Counted from the first letter of the stretch, positions 8,012-17,139 are shown. The stretch: DNA of 64,000 nt from Mycobacterium gordonae (GCF_001417955.2 NZ_LKTM01000350.1:62001-126000); one strand, 5' to 3'. Notes: generated by a model not told the origin, from the sequence alone. Numbers and translations are program-made.

Positions 8012-8893
8012 TCAGCGATCCAGGAACTCGAGGATCGCGGGCGCGGCCTGTACCCAGGTGTCGAACATGTTGAAGTGAGTCACCCGGCCCGCGGCGCGGT
8101 CTTCGGATGCCCGTTCCCAGGCGTCCTCCGGCCACGGCGGGTCGATCAGCTCCGAACCTTTGACCAGGCAATGCACTTCCAGCGAGGTGCGCTTAGGGTG
8201 ATCCATATCGTTCTCGCCGCCTCGGATGATCAGCGTGGGAACCCTGATGCGGTCGAACATTTCGTCCTCGACGCCCGGAATGGTCTGTCCCGGTTTGGAG
8301 ACGAACGCATTGAGCCAGCGCAGCATCACTTTGAGGAAATCGGCGGAGTCGAAGTCGAGGAACCGCTGCTTGTTGGCGGGGTTCTCGGCGATGCGATCGC
8401 GCCACTCCGACACCTTGATCACACCGTCCATCCCGGTGCCCCGCACCGCGAGAATGCTTGGGACGATATAGAAGCTACCCAGCACGAACGTGCCGTAGAT
8501 GCCGCCGACGATGTTCCACACCACCAGCTTGGTGACCATCTCCGGGTAGAGCATCGTGGTGAGCATGGAATCCCTTGCGCCGCCGGAGCCTCCGGCCAGG
8601 ATGCACTGCTGGAAACCCAGACCTGTCACCAGCTTGTGCAGGGTTTCGGCGCGCATGTGCGATTCGCTCTGGCCGTAGAACTGCACATGGGAGGCGCCAC
8701 AGTTGGGGCGGTCCCACAACAGCACACGGTAGCCGCCGTCGACCAGCGCCTCAGCCAGCGGACGCAACCCCTCGATGTCCTTGCTGAACCGGCCGCCCGG
8801 CGTCAGGGCGATGAGATCGCCTGCCTCGCCCAGCATCTCGTAGACGACGTTGCCGCCGTTGATCTCGAGCGACGACACGCCGGGGCCGGTCAC
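8012..8893 (-). CDS. alpha/beta hydrolase
   Basis: A 293-residue alpha/beta hydrolase with nucleophile Ser103 in AGGSGG, an acidic residue in GGENDMDHP and a candidate His in THFNMFDTW. The fold resembles meta-cleavage-product or haloalkane-type hydrolases, but the substrate is unknown. The chosen GTG 8893 overlaps the Rieske stop (GTGA), making it the last gene of the amidohydrolase-amidohydrolase-Rieske-hydrolase series. The second hydrolase of the left island (3399-4280) is not a close copy. Confidence 0.85.
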   Translation of the reverse strand: MTGPGVSSLEINGGNVVYEMLGEAGDLIALTPGGRFSKDIEGLRPLAEALVDGGYRVLLWDRPNCGASHVQFYGQSESHMRAETLHKLVTGLGFQQCILAGGSGGARDSMLTTMLYPEMVTKLVVWNIVGGIYGTFVLGSFYIVPSILAVRGTGMDGVIKVSEWRDRIAENPANKQRFLDFDSADFLKVMLRWLNAFVSKPGQTIPGVEDEMFDRIRVPTLIIRGGENDMDHPKRTSLEVHCLVKGSELIDPPWPEDAWERASEDRAAGRVTHFNMFDTWVQAAPAILEFLDR

Positions 8894-9282
8894 GCCTGCA
8901 CCAATACGTCGTTGCCGATCACACGGACCGGATAGGTGCGGATGCTCCACTCCGGCTTGACCGCGGTGGTACCCGTCGCCAGCTCGAAACCCCACTGATG
9001 CCAAGGGCAGTAGATGTATTCCAGATCGCGCACCATCACCGCGTCACCGGCTGCCGTCTCGTCGACGACGGTGCGTCCGCGGGCCCGTCCCGAGCACAGC
9101 GGACCACCTTGGTGCGGGCAATAATTCGCGATCGCGTAGAAGGTGCCGTGTACGTTGTACACGCCCACCCCGTGCCGCCCGATCGGCACCAATTTGTGTG
9201 TGCCCGGTGGAATTTCGTCCACCGTCGCGACGACGTGTTCGCGACCCTGAGCCAGGCGGGGTCGCGGCTTCTCCTCGAGCAT
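8890..9282 (-). CDS. Rieske [2Fe-2S] ferredoxin-like protein
   Basis: A 130-residue single-domain Rieske protein with Cys55-x-His57 and Cys92-x2-His95 (CPHQGG and CPWHQW), the complete set of cluster ligands. It could be the ferredoxin of an oxygenase or a nitrite-reductase-small-subunit-like protein. No Rieske oxygenase large subunit is in the window, so its partner is not evident. It starts directly after the stop of the amidohydrolase gene and overlaps the alpha/beta hydrolase start. Confidence 0.9.
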   Translation of the reverse strand: MLEEKPRPRLAQGREHVVATVDEIPPGTHKLVPIGRHGVGVYNVHGTFYAIANYCPHQGGPLCSGRARGRTVVDETAAGDAVMVRDLEYIYCPWHQWGFELATGTTAVKPEWSIRTYPVRVIGNDVLVQA

Positions 9283-10428
9283 TCAGAGCACCCGGACCTG
9301 ACCCTCGAGGACCGGGACGGTCTCCGGGAGGTGGTAGGTGGCGATGCCGTTCTTGTACATCACCGCATCCCGGGCACCCTTGGGCAGATGCTTGACCAGC
9401 CAGCGCGGATCGTCGAAGGTCCAGTGCGGGTAGTCCGAGGAGAACAACAGGATCTTCTCGCACTCCATCCACTCCAGCATCCGGGTCAACTCGGTCTTGT
9501 CCTCGGGATAGTCCAGTGGCTGGGTGGTGAACTTGATGTGGTCCTTGACGTAGTCCGACGGCTTGCGCTTGATGTCGACGCGGGACTTGCGGGCTTCGTA
9601 GATCGAGTCCATCCGCCACATCAGCGGCAGGATCCAGGTGAAGGCGTGCTCGACGAACACGATGCGCAGCGTCGGGAACCGGTCGAAGACGCCGTCGAAG
9701 ATCAGGCTCATCACCTGGTTGGCAGCCAGCAGCGAGTAGGTGACCATGAAGTCGTGGTTGTAACTGGGGAACCCGACGGGCGGCGTCGGCAGCATCTCGT
9801 AGTTGCTGCGGGACAGGTGACAGCTCACCGTGATGTCGTGCTTGGTGGCCGCCTCCCAGATCGGGTTGTACATGGGATGTCCCCATGACGGGCGCGGTTC
9901 GGCCTTGATCAGAATCTGCGCCATATAGGGGTGGCCGGCCCACTCCTCGATCTCACGGGCGGCGCCCGCGGGGTCTTCGACGGCCGCGCAGATCGACCCA
10001 CGCCAGCGCTGGTGCCAGTTGTTGTGACCGTCCAGCCAGTGGTTGGCCTGCCAGTGGTTCAGGGCCGTCGAGTAGGCCTGGTGAGCTTCGGGTAGCCGCG
10101 GGGTGCGCCCACCTGGCTCCAGGATCGCGATGTCGGAACCGGCTTCCATGATCAGCTGCCGAAACGCCATGTCCGGGTCGCTGCCCGGGAATTCGCCGTC
10201 GGGCGGGAAGGTGTCGACCCGCATCGCGAAGGAGTGCGCGTAGTCGGGTGCGTCGTAGTAGATCAACTCGCCGACCTTGTGGTCGAGGAAGAACTTGCTG
10301 CGCCACGGCTCGGGGATGTACTGGGTGATCTCACCGCGTTTGGGCACCGGGTGGACGTCGGAGTCGACGCACCGGACGGCGATGCGCTCGGCGGCGGGAA
10401 CCCGTTCGTGTATGTGAGTCAGCGACAT
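9283..10428 (-). CDS. amidohydrolase family 2 (PF04909) protein
   Basis: A 381-residue TIM-barrel protein of the ACMSD-like amidohydrolase group, which includes metal-dependent hydrolases and non-oxidative decarboxylases. The metal-binding DSDVH near residue 25, an internal HLSRS and the C-terminal SSDYPHW are visible. It follows a second member of the family (10455-11561) and ends against the Rieske gene with no gap. Two adjacent homologues with a Rieske protein suggest processing of a ring-type carboxylic acid or lactone; the exact reaction cannot be read from the sequence. Confidence 0.88.
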   Translation of the reverse strand: MSLTHIHERVPAAERIAVRCVDSDVHPVPKRGEITQYIPEPWRSKFFLDHKVGELIYYDAPDYAHSFAMRVDTFPPDGEFPGSDPDMAFRQLIMEAGSDIAILEPGGRTPRLPEAHQAYSTALNHWQANHWLDGHNNWHQRWRGSICAAVEDPAGAAREIEEWAGHPYMAQILIKAEPRPSWGHPMYNPIWEAATKHDITVSCHLSRSNYEMLPTPPVGFPSYNHDFMVTYSLLAANQVMSLIFDGVFDRFPTLRIVFVEHAFTWILPLMWRMDSIYEARKSRVDIKRKPSDYVKDHIKFTTQPLDYPEDKTELTRMLEWMECEKILLFSSDYPHWTFDDPRWLVKHLPKGARDAVMYKNGIATYHLPETVPVLEGQVRVL

Positions 10429-10454
10429 TGCGATCTCCTAGCTCTCACTCACTT

Positions 10455-11561
10455 CTACTGTGCGCCCGAGCCGACGGCGATGTCTATGCCGTAGAGCTCG
10501 GCCGCGTTGCGCCAGCACAACTTCTCGTGCTGCTCGGCCGAAAGTGCCTGGGGCAATTTGGTGATGTCGCCGCACTGCCAGTGCGGGTAGCTGGAGCCGA
10601 ACATCACCATGTCGTCCTTGCCGGTGAACCGCAGCCAATCCCCGGCGAAGTCGACGTCACCCGGTCCGTCCATGGCGCCCTGGACGAAGTACACGTGGCC
10701 CGGCAGGTAGTCACTCGGTATCCGCGGTGCCCACGGTGTCTGCTCGAGATGCGGGCGGCCGAACGTATCCATCCGCCAGATGAACGGCGTGACGAAATCT
10801 CCCGCGCCGTCCGCGAATACGAATTTGAGGGCCGGAAAGCGCTCGAACACGCCCTCGGCGATCATGTTCATCAGGTGATACAGGTAGTTCAGCGCCATGA
10901 AGCTGACGTATTGCTCGTAGGTGCGGGTATGTCCGGAAGGCGTCGGCGGGAACCCGATGCCCTCGCCCGACTCGATGTGCACGGCCACCGGAAGGTTCGC
11001 CTCCGCCGCCGCTTCCCACAACGGCCAGAACTGCGGTTTGCCGTAGACCTCGCGCGACTGCAGTGGGACGCCGATCTGCACCACCCGCGGATGCCCCCGC
11101 CATTTCTCCAGTTCGCGCACCGCGCCGGCGATGTCGTCGGGGTTCACCCGGATGGTGCCACGGAAGCGGTCACCGAACTCGGCGTGCTCGAGCCAACGCG
11201 ACACCATCATCTCGTTGTGTGCGGCGTGCAGTGCGGTACCCAGGTGGCGGTCCGGCATGATCCCGCGCCCCATCGGGTGCAGGATCGCCACATCCACCCC
11301 CCGATTCGAAAACAGCTCATTGGCAACGAAATCCGGGTCCGACCCGGGATAGCGGCGGCCGCGCTCAGGTCCTTCGGTATTCGGCGCGTACTCGCTGCCG
11401 GGTGCGCCGTACCAGTCCATCTCGTAATCGGGGAAGCCGCGGCTCTTGAACGGCTCACGTAGGAAGCCGCGCAGGTCCTTGTTGGTCGGGAAGAAGATGT
11501 GAACGCTGGCGTCGATGACCGGCGTACGCGTCCCATTGGCGTGTTCGATCATGTAGTCCAT
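10455..11561 (-). CDS. amidohydrolase family 2 (PF04909) protein
   Basis: A 368-residue metal-dependent amidohydrolase, first gene of the operon running from 11561 to 8012. It shows DASVH near the N terminus, AVHIESG in the barrel and GSSYPHW near the C terminus, aligned with the same features in the neighbour at 9283. ATG 11561 is used; ATG 11552 is also possible. A palindrome of the GAGAAT type lies 76 bp upstream (11637-11651), linking this operon to the proposed regulon. Confidence 0.88.
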   Translation of the reverse strand: MDYMIEHANGTRTPVIDASVHIFFPTNKDLRGFLREPFKSRGFPDYEMDWYGAPGSEYAPNTEGPERGRRYPGSDPDFVANELFSNRGVDVAILHPMGRGIMPDRHLGTALHAAHNEMMVSRWLEHAEFGDRFRGTIRVNPDDIAGAVRELEKWRGHPRVVQIGVPLQSREVYGKPQFWPLWEAAAEANLPVAVHIESGEGIGFPPTPSGHTRTYEQYVSFMALNYLYHLMNMIAEGVFERFPALKFVFADGAGDFVTPFIWRMDTFGRPHLEQTPWAPRIPSDYLPGHVYFVQGAMDGPGDVDFAGDWLRFTGKDDMVMFGSSYPHWQCGDITKLPQALSAEQHEKLCWRNAAELYGIDIAVGSGAQ

Positions 11562-11636
11562 CCTCCCGCCGCCACTGCATATGTCCTGGTAACAGCGCTT
11601 TTACGACCCAATACGCGAGTATTGTTCTTAAAACCG

Positions 11637-11651
11637 GATAATAACATTCTC
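11637..11651. promoter_or_regulatory. operator-like palindrome, copy 2 (GATAATAACATTCTC)
   Basis: One mismatch to GAGAAT-N3-ATTCTC, in an AT-rich stretch upstream of the amidohydrolase operon. A second inverted motif (ATAC-GCGA-GTAT) lies 26 bp nearer the gene, around 11611-11622. Confidence 0.55.
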
Positions 11652-11666
11652 TACTCGAAATGTAAC

Positions 11667-12554
11667 TCAGCGTCTCGCCGGTCCGACAGTGACGCCCGCG
11701 GCCTCTTCGAACGGCTTGATCACGGTCGTGAAGTCGGAATCGGGCCCCTGGGACTGCGCTGCCGCCTCCCAGAGTCGCCCCACGGTGTCGGCGATCTCGA
11801 TGGGGACGCCGAGCGCTCGGGCTTCCTCGAGATACAGGCCTACGTCCTTGACCATCAGTGCGGTGGCGAACCCGTAGTCGAAGGTGCGCGGCAGAATGGC
11901 GCGTGGGAACTTGTCGCGACTTGCGCTGGTGGCACCCGACCCCGCGTTGAGCACCTCGATCATGACCTCCGGGTCCAGGCCTGCCTTGACGCCCATCACC
12001 ACGACCTCTGCCGTCGCGACCAGCACGTTGGCCGCCAGCATGTTGTTGGCCAGCTTCATGGTCTGGGCGGAACCGGGTTTGTCGCCGACGTAGACCGCGC
12101 GGCCCAGGACACCGAGCACCGGCCCGACGGCATCGAATTCCGCGCGCGGGCCCGACACCATGAGGGTCAGCGCGCCGCGTTCGGCGCCGCCGACGCCGCC
12201 GCTGACCGGGCTGTCCAGCGTGACGATGCCGCGGGTGGCCAGCAGATCGTGCATCTGTACCGCCGCCACGCTGCCGACGGTGGACAGGTCGATGAAGCGC
12301 TTGACGCGGGAGCCTTCGATCACCCCGGCCGGGCCGGTCGCCACTTCCAGGGACACGGCGGGGCTGGGCAGGCTGGCCAGCACGGTCTCGGCGCGATCGG
12401 CCACGTCTCGGGGCGACGTCGCGGCCTGCGCCGCCCCGAGTTGCGCGATGGCATCGCCGCGCCGGTCGAAGGCGACGACGTCATGGCCCGCTTCGACGAG
12501 GCGGCGCGCCATCGGCTGCCCCATGTTGCCCAGGCCGATGAAGCCGATGGTCAC
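11667..12554 (-). CDS. 3-hydroxyisobutyrate dehydrogenase-like NAD(P)-dependent beta-hydroxyacid dehydrogenase
   Basis: A 295-residue member of the beta-hydroxyacid dehydrogenase family. The N terminus carries the dinucleotide motif GFIGLGNMGQPMA, followed by the substrate motif DSPVSGG and the catalytic Lys in GSAQTMKLANN. It probably oxidises a hydroxy acid or reduces a semialdehyde. It starts with GTG 12554, three bases after the stop of the CMD gene upstream, so the two are an operon. The 3' end is just downstream of the amidohydrolase promoter region. Confidence 0.88.
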   Translation of the reverse strand: MTIGFIGLGNMGQPMARRLVEAGHDVVAFDRRGDAIAQLGAAQAATSPRDVADRAETVLASLPSPAVSLEVATGPAGVIEGSRVKRFIDLSTVGSVAAVQMHDLLATRGIVTLDSPVSGGVGGAERGALTLMVSGPRAEFDAVGPVLGVLGRAVYVGDKPGSAQTMKLANNMLAANVLVATAEVVVMGVKAGLDPEVMIEVLNAGSGATSASRDKFPRAILPRTFDYGFATALMVKDVGLYLEEARALGVPIEIADTVGRLWEAAAQSQGPDSDFTTVIKPFEEAAGVTVGPARR

Positions 12555-12557
12555 GCG

Positions 12558-12938
12558 CTAACCCTCGTCCAGTTCGGCGAAGACCTCGCCCGCGGTCCGG
12601 AAGCTGTCGACCGCGGCCGGCACCCCGGCGTAGATGGCGACCTGCAGAAAAACCTCGCGGATCTCGTCGCGCGTGACACCATTGGTCACTGCGGCTCTGA
12701 GATGGGTACGCAGTTCGTGCGGCCTGTTCAGCACCGATGTCATGGCCAGGTTGAGCATGCTGCGCGTCTTGCGCGTCAGGCCCTCGCGCCCCCACACCGC
12801 ACCCCAGCAGTACTCGGTGACCAGATCCTGCAGTGGCCCGGTGAAGTCGTCGGCCTGCGCGATCGCGTTGTCGACGTATTCCTTGCCCAGGACTTCGGAG
12901 CGGATCTGCCGTCCACGCTGATAAGTTTCGCTGTCCAA
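12558..12938 (-). CDS. carboxymuconolactone decarboxylase (CMD) family protein
   Basis: A 126-residue CMD-fold protein similar in length to PcaC-type gamma-carboxymuconolactone decarboxylases. The segment RKTRSMLNLAM followed by ELRTHLRAAVTNGVT is typical. No CxxC pair is present, so it is the decarboxylase-like rather than the peroxidase (AhpD-like) type. It is the first gene of a pair with the dehydrogenase at 11667. A short inverted repeat GCTAC-N8-GTAGC lies 15 bp upstream (12953-12970). The substrate is unknown. Confidence 0.85.
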   Translation of the reverse strand: MDSETYQRGRQIRSEVLGKEYVDNAIAQADDFTGPLQDLVTEYCWGAVWGREGLTRKTRSMLNLAMTSVLNRPHELRTHLRAAVTNGVTRDEIREVFLQVAIYAGVPAAVDSFRTAGEVFAELDEG

Positions 12939-13026
12939 TGCCGTGCTCCTTTGCTACGAGTGCGAGTAGCAGGAGTCTAGGCCGTCAGCGAATTATCTTG
13001 CCGGAAAACGGCATTGCGTGGCCGGC

Positions 13027-13422
13027 TCAGTGACACGCCCAGTTGACGACCCAGCCGCCGCCGAGATTGGCGATGGCGCGTTGTTCGGCCGCCTGCCGCG
13101 AGAGTCCTACGCCGCCGTGGTAGGTGGTGCCGTCGTGGGCGACCGCACCGCACTTCGTGAAGCTGGACACGATGGTGCAGGTGTCGATGCCGCAGCGCTG
13201 CAACGCCAGTCGCTCGGCCGTCGATTTGTTCTTCTGTCGCCAGGCTTTACCCGAGGAACCGTCGTGTCCATAGGCGATGGCCCCGTAGAAGGTGTGATAG
13301 GGGGGCAGGTTGGCCGGGTGGGTACGGGCGTCGGCAGGGTGAATCAGAGTGGAGGCCATCGCGATGGCCGCCAGCAGGCTGGCGAGCACCAGTGCGACGC
13401 GACGCCGTTGTCGTGTCGTCAT
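13027..13422 (-). CDS. small secreted DUF4189-like protein
   Basis: A 131-residue protein with an N-terminal signal sequence (basic MTTRQRRR, hydrophobic core, cleavage near HPADA). The mature part holds GAIAYG, the repeated small residues of the DUF4189 family, and four Cys likely to form disulphides. ATG 13422 is chosen because it gives a proper signal peptide; the frame is open to 13464. It stands alone between the CMD operon and the nitroreductase. Function is unknown. Confidence 0.75.
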   Translation of the reverse strand: MTTRQRRRVALVLASLLAAIAMASTLIHPADARTHPANLPPYHTFYGAIAYGHDGSSGKAWRQKNKSTAERLALQRCGIDTCTIVSSFTKCGAVAHDGTTYHGGVGLSRQAAEQRAIANLGGGWVVNWACH

Positions 13423-13656
13423 GCGTGTGAACCCTTTCAGTGCGTATGAACATGTAACAGCCATGTTACCGAATCCTCACACTGCCGTCCCGGTGATGGG
13501 CCAGGTCAAAACACGAAGAGTGGAGTGGGCTTGTGCGAGTCCGGTTTTCATATCGCTTTGGTTCTCTCAACACCGCCCGCGCGGCGCTGCGGTAAACTTC
13601 GCACACTTTACAGATCCGACTGAAAATGTCACGCTGCGGGGCGGAGGGAGAAGTTC

Positions 13657-14292
13657 ATGACCGGGGCGAGCGACGACGTCTGGGAGGTGATGTCGACCGC
13701 GCGCACCATCCGGCGCTTCACCGACGAATCTGTCGATGACGCGACGTTGACGCGGTGCTTGGAAGCTGCCCGGTGGGCACCTTCGGGAGCCAACGCACAG
13801 GGCTGGCGTTTCATCGTGCTGCGATCGCCCGAAATGCGTGCGGTGGTGGCCAAGGCCGCGGCGCAAGCACTATCGGTGATCGAGCCCGTCTATGGCATGA
13901 GTCGCCCCGGCCCAGGCGATGACAGCCGCCAGGCCCGGAACAACCGCGCTACCTACGAATTGCACGACCGGGCAGGCGAATTCACTTCGGTGCTGTTCGC
14001 CCAGATCCATTATCCGACGGCGTCCGAACTGCTGCTGGGTGGGTCGATCTTTCCTGCTATGCAGAACTTCCTACTGGCCGCCCGCGCCCAGGGTCTCGGC
14101 GCTTGCATGACCAGTTGGGCCTCCTACGGCGGCGAGCGGCTACTGCGGGAAGCCGTTGGTGTGCCCGCCGATTGGATGTTGGCCGGCCATATCGTGGTCG
14201 GCTGGCCCAAGGGCCGCCACGGACCGGTGCGGCGGCGACCGCTCGCCCAGGCGGTCAACCTCGACCATTGGGGCGAGCCGTATTCGGTCTGA
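13657..14292 (+). CDS. nitroreductase family FMN oxidoreductase
   Basis: A 211-residue protein of the nitroreductase fold. The N-terminal TARTIRRFTDESVDD and ARWAPSGANAQGWRF bind FMN, and the C-terminal GLGACMTSWAS region is typical. It probably reduces an activated double bond or nitro group with NAD(P)H. ATG 13657 has GGAGGGAGAA just upstream, a strong ribosome site. It is monocistronic; the downstream 158 bases to the SDR end at 14451 hold no clear gene. Confidence 0.85.
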   Translation: MTGASDDVWEVMSTARTIRRFTDESVDDATLTRCLEAARWAPSGANAQGWRFIVLRSPEMRAVVAKAAAQALSVIEPVYGMSRPGPGDDSRQARNNRATYELHDRAGEFTSVLFAQIHYPTASELLLGGSIFPAMQNFLLAARAQGLGACMTSWASYGGERLLREAVGVPADWMLAGHIVVGWPKGRHGPVRRRPLAQAVNLDHWGEPYSV

Positions 14293-14450
14293 AGGGTGCG
14301 GGCCGTGTAGTGAACCCTGCGGGTCAGATCCGTGGTCCCACCAGCCACATCAGTAACCGTCAGCTGGACGTGACCCTCTGCTGAAATTTGATATCGCCGC
14401 CGATGTCAACAGGATTCGTCCTTACGATGATGAACCGCATTGGCCACCAA

Positions 14451-15431
14451 TTACCCGGGCGCCTGCGCGGCGAACCACCGCGCAGCCTTCGCGATGGATT
14501 TTTCGACAGGCTCTGGTTTCCAGCCGAGTTCGCGCTCGGCCTTGCTGTGGTCCAGCGGCGACATCAGGTCCGCCATTCGCGCGCCGACGTAGGCCATCGG
14601 CAGGTCGCGGTTCAACAGCCGCGCCGCGAGGTCGTTGACGCGGGAAGCGGCATACATGACGCTCATCGGAATCCGGATGCGAGGCGGACGCCGGCCGACG
14701 GCGCGGGCCGCTATCGCGTGGACCTCTCTGGTACTCAGATAGCGGTCGGAGATGATGTAACGCTCGCCGTCGCGGCCATGGTCAGCGGCGAGAAGCATTG
14801 CCCGGGCGGCATCTTCGATACCGACAACCTCAGAAGAGAACCCCATGTAGAACGGGAATCGGCCGGCGGCAACCTGGGCGATGAGCGCGCCGTGCGGAGT
14901 CGGTGCCCAGTCGCGTGGTCCGTAGGTGGTCGAGATGCACAGCGCGACGGCCGGTAATCCCAGTTCGCGCGCGTAGCGCAGCACCAGATCCTCGGCGGCG
15001 ACCCGGGATTCGATGTAGGGGCCGCCGTCATTCCAGTTGTGTGGGTCCTCTTCGGTGACCGGCCGCTGATCGCTGATCGCCAATGTGCCGCTGCTGCTGG
15101 TGAAGACGAACCTGCGTAGCTCGGCGCGGACTGCCGCGTCCAGCACGTGACGCAGTCCCTCCACATTGGTGCGGAACAGCGGTGCCGGGTCGCGCAGCCA
15201 CATCCGGGCGTCGACCACGCAGTAGTAGACGACGTCGCAACCCGCCATGGCCTCCCGCAGGGCGATGTCGTCGAACACGTCGCCGTAACGGCGTTCCACC
15301 TTCAGGTCGTCGATGCCCTTGGTGGAGCTGGTTTTTCGCACCATGACCCGCACGTCTTCACCCGCCAGCACCAGTTGACGGGTGACGTGGGAACCCAGGA
15401 AACCGCTGGCGCCGATGACCAGTTTCTTCAT
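14451..15431 (-). CDS. NAD-dependent epimerase/dehydratase-like (extended SDR) protein
   Basis: A 326-residue extended SDR with the Rossmann motif GASGFLGSH, the active-site Ser in TSSSGT and Tyr-x3-Lys-type region PYIESRVAAED, where Lys is replaced by Arg (YxxxR). The overall look is of a dihydroflavonol-reductase or 3-beta-hydroxysteroid-dehydrogenase relative. The ATG at 15431 overlaps the preceding stop (TGATG); GTG 15434 is the alternative. It is the last gene of the SnoaL-like, SDR, SDR operon. Confidence 0.85.
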   Translation of the reverse strand: MKKLVIGASGFLGSHVTRQLVLAGEDVRVMVRKTSSTKGIDDLKVERRYGDVFDDIALREAMAGCDVVYYCVVDARMWLRDPAPLFRTNVEGLRHVLDAAVRAELRRFVFTSSSGTLAISDQRPVTEEDPHNWNDGGPYIESRVAAEDLVLRYARELGLPAVALCISTTYGPRDWAPTPHGALIAQVAAGRFPFYMGFSSEVVGIEDAARAMLLAADHGRDGERYIISDRYLSTREVHAIAARAVGRRPPRIRIPMSVMYAASRVNDLAARLLNRDLPMAYVGARMADLMSPLDHSKAERELGWKPEPVEKSIAKAARWFAAQAPG

Positions 15432-16531
15432 CACGCCTCGGTGCCGGCCAGCATCTCAGGTCCGTACTTGCCGCGCATGAACGTCCACGGGTCGGCATAC
15501 CGGCCACGGTGCTCCAGCCGGCGCTGCAGCGCGAGGAACACGAGTATCACCGGCCGGATGGCTGGTCCGAGCGCTCGCAGCAGCAGGCGGCGAACGCCCA
15601 CCGACTCGGCCACCCACGTGACGGTGTCCGACCAGTCGTGTTCCTGATAGTCCAGCAGCTCTTGGGATTCTGTCGTGTCGAACCAGCCGGTGAATGCCCA
15701 GCCGCGGTCGTCGTGCGGATCACCGGGCAGGCCGACCGCTGGGCCGAGGCGGCCGATGCCGAGGGCGGCCATGATGTCGTCCTGCATATCACCCATCGTG
15801 CAGAGATTGGTGTCGTTTCCGGCGATCACGAACACCTTGCCGGCGACAGCAGCACGCCGGTCGACGGCGTTGGCGAACGCCAGCGCGACGTCCCGGGCAT
15901 CTGTCGCATGCATGCGGTTGTCCACCGGAGTGGCCCGCACGAGCGCCAGATGGTCGCCGTTAAACGTGGCGGCAGTGTCGGGCGAGACTATCGCGGCAAG
16001 TCGGAGCAGCGCGTAGGGCACCCCGCTCCTGACAATCGCCCGCTCGGCCAGCACCTTGTCTTCGCCGTACTGCTCGATCGGATTGACCGGCGTCTCGCCG
16101 GTGATCAGTTCCGGGTGGCGGTGCGGATTGCGGGACCCGTAAACGGCCGCGCTGGAGGCGAATACGAACAGGGGAGGGTCGTTCATCGACCGCGCGGCCG
16201 TCACCAAATGCCGGGTGCCTTCGACATTCACCTTGCGGGCGAAGCGCGGGTTGCGGTAGGAGGGCGGTGAAACGATCGCGGCCAGGTGCACAATCGCGCC
16301 GGGCCGGTGGCGTCTCACGACGGCGTCGACCGCGTCGGAGTCGGTGAGGTCGATGAACTCCGGGACGAGGGTGCCCGGGTGCGCGGCGCCGGCCAGAGTC
16401 TTGGCTGCCGCCGTCGAGGCGTCGGTGCCGAGGTCCACGGCAATCACGGTGTGGCCCCGGCGCAGCAGAATTTCGGTGCAGCGCTTGCCGACCTGTCCGA
16501 AGGCGCCGGTGATCAGCGTGACGGGGCTCAT
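15431..16531 (-). CDS. NAD-dependent epimerase/dehydratase-like (extended SDR) protein
   Basis: A 366-residue extended SDR. The N terminus MSPVTLITGAFGQVGKR is the NAD(P)-binding motif; FASSAAVYGS and a following EQYGEDKVLAE give Ser and YxxxK of the active site. It is a different subfamily from the SDR downstream and is about 40 residues longer at the C terminus. ATG 16531 overlaps the SnoaL-like stop (ATGA). It likely oxidises or reduces a sterol- or terpene-like alcohol, inferred only from context. Confidence 0.87.
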   Translation of the reverse strand: MSPVTLITGAFGQVGKRCTEILLRRGHTVIAVDLGTDASTAAAKTLAGAAHPGTLVPEFIDLTDSDAVDAVVRRHRPGAIVHLAAIVSPPSYRNPRFARKVNVEGTRHLVTAARSMNDPPLFVFASSAAVYGSRNPHRHPELITGETPVNPIEQYGEDKVLAERAIVRSGVPYALLRLAAIVSPDTAATFNGDHLALVRATPVDNRMHATDARDVALAFANAVDRRAAVAGKVFVIAGNDTNLCTMGDMQDDIMAALGIGRLGPAVGLPGDPHDDRGWAFTGWFDTTESQELLDYQEHDWSDTVTWVAESVGVRRLLLRALGPAIRPVILVFLALQRRLEHRGRYADPWTFMRGKYGPEMLAGTEA

Positions 16532-17028
16532 TTGCCGAACCTGCGTGCCAGCGCGGCCCCGGCATCCCGGAGCCGAGGCGAGATACGCACGGACAGAAAA
16601 GGATTGAACACGTCCTCCCGCAGCCGGGTCAGGGTCGAAGACTTGATCAGCCAGCGTCCGTCGACCTTTTCGTAGGTTTCGTGGTAGTGCCCACGCCCGA
16701 TGAGATTGATCCCCGGCCCCAGCCGGACCACGTCCTCGAGTGCCCACACACCGGTCGCCCTCGTCTCCGACGTCAGCTCGATCTCCGGCGCGTGCACCTG
16801 ATGGGCGGTCGGCTGGGACGCCTTGCCCAGCGTGCCGCGGACGAAGGCCACGAACTCGTCGGCCCCGCTGATCAATTTGCCGCCCGACGCGGAGGTGTCG
16901 CTGATGAAGTCGTCGGTGAACAGCCGCCGCCAGTCGTCCCACCGCTTGGTGTCCAGGTAGCGGCAGTAGCGGGCTTTGAGCTGCTTGATCGCCTCGATCT
17001 CCCAGAGCGCGGTTGCGGCGTCCGGCAT
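16528..17028 (-). CDS. SnoaL-like (NTF2-fold) protein
   Basis: A 166-residue protein of the SnoaL_4/NTF2 fold; the segment YCRYLDTKRWDDWRRLFTDDF is diagnostic. Such proteins act as small isomerases, hydratases or dehydratases. ATG 17028 has AAGGGG eight bases upstream. The frame remains open far upstream, but it runs across the operator at 17095 and into the divergent FadE gene, so that part is not coding. It is the first gene of an operon with two SDRs, divergent from the FadE pair. Confidence 0.87.
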   Translation of the reverse strand: MPDAATALWEIEAIKQLKARYCRYLDTKRWDDWRRLFTDDFISDTSASGGKLISGADEFVAFVRGTLGKASQPTAHQVHAPEIELTSETRATGVWALEDVVRLGPGINLIGRGHYHETYEKVDGRWLIKSSTLTRLREDVFNPFLSVRISPRLRDAGAALARRFGK

Positions 17029-17094
17029 TTGCGGGCCCCTTCGTAACTCGTATGTAAGGCGTAGGCAGATTTCGAGATTACTACTTCCATCAAA

Positions 17095-17109
17095 GAGAAT
17101 GTTATTCTC
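17095..17109. promoter_or_regulatory. operator-like palindrome, copy 3 (perfect GAGAATGTTATTCTC)
   Basis: Perfect match to GAGAAT-N3-ATTCTC, centred in the 111-bp divergent gap between the SnoaL-like operon (start 17028) and the FadE pair (start 17140). One site could control both directions. Confidence 0.7.
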
Positions 17110-17139
17110 GCCAGGTACTCGTGACGGGAGGCGGCCCGG

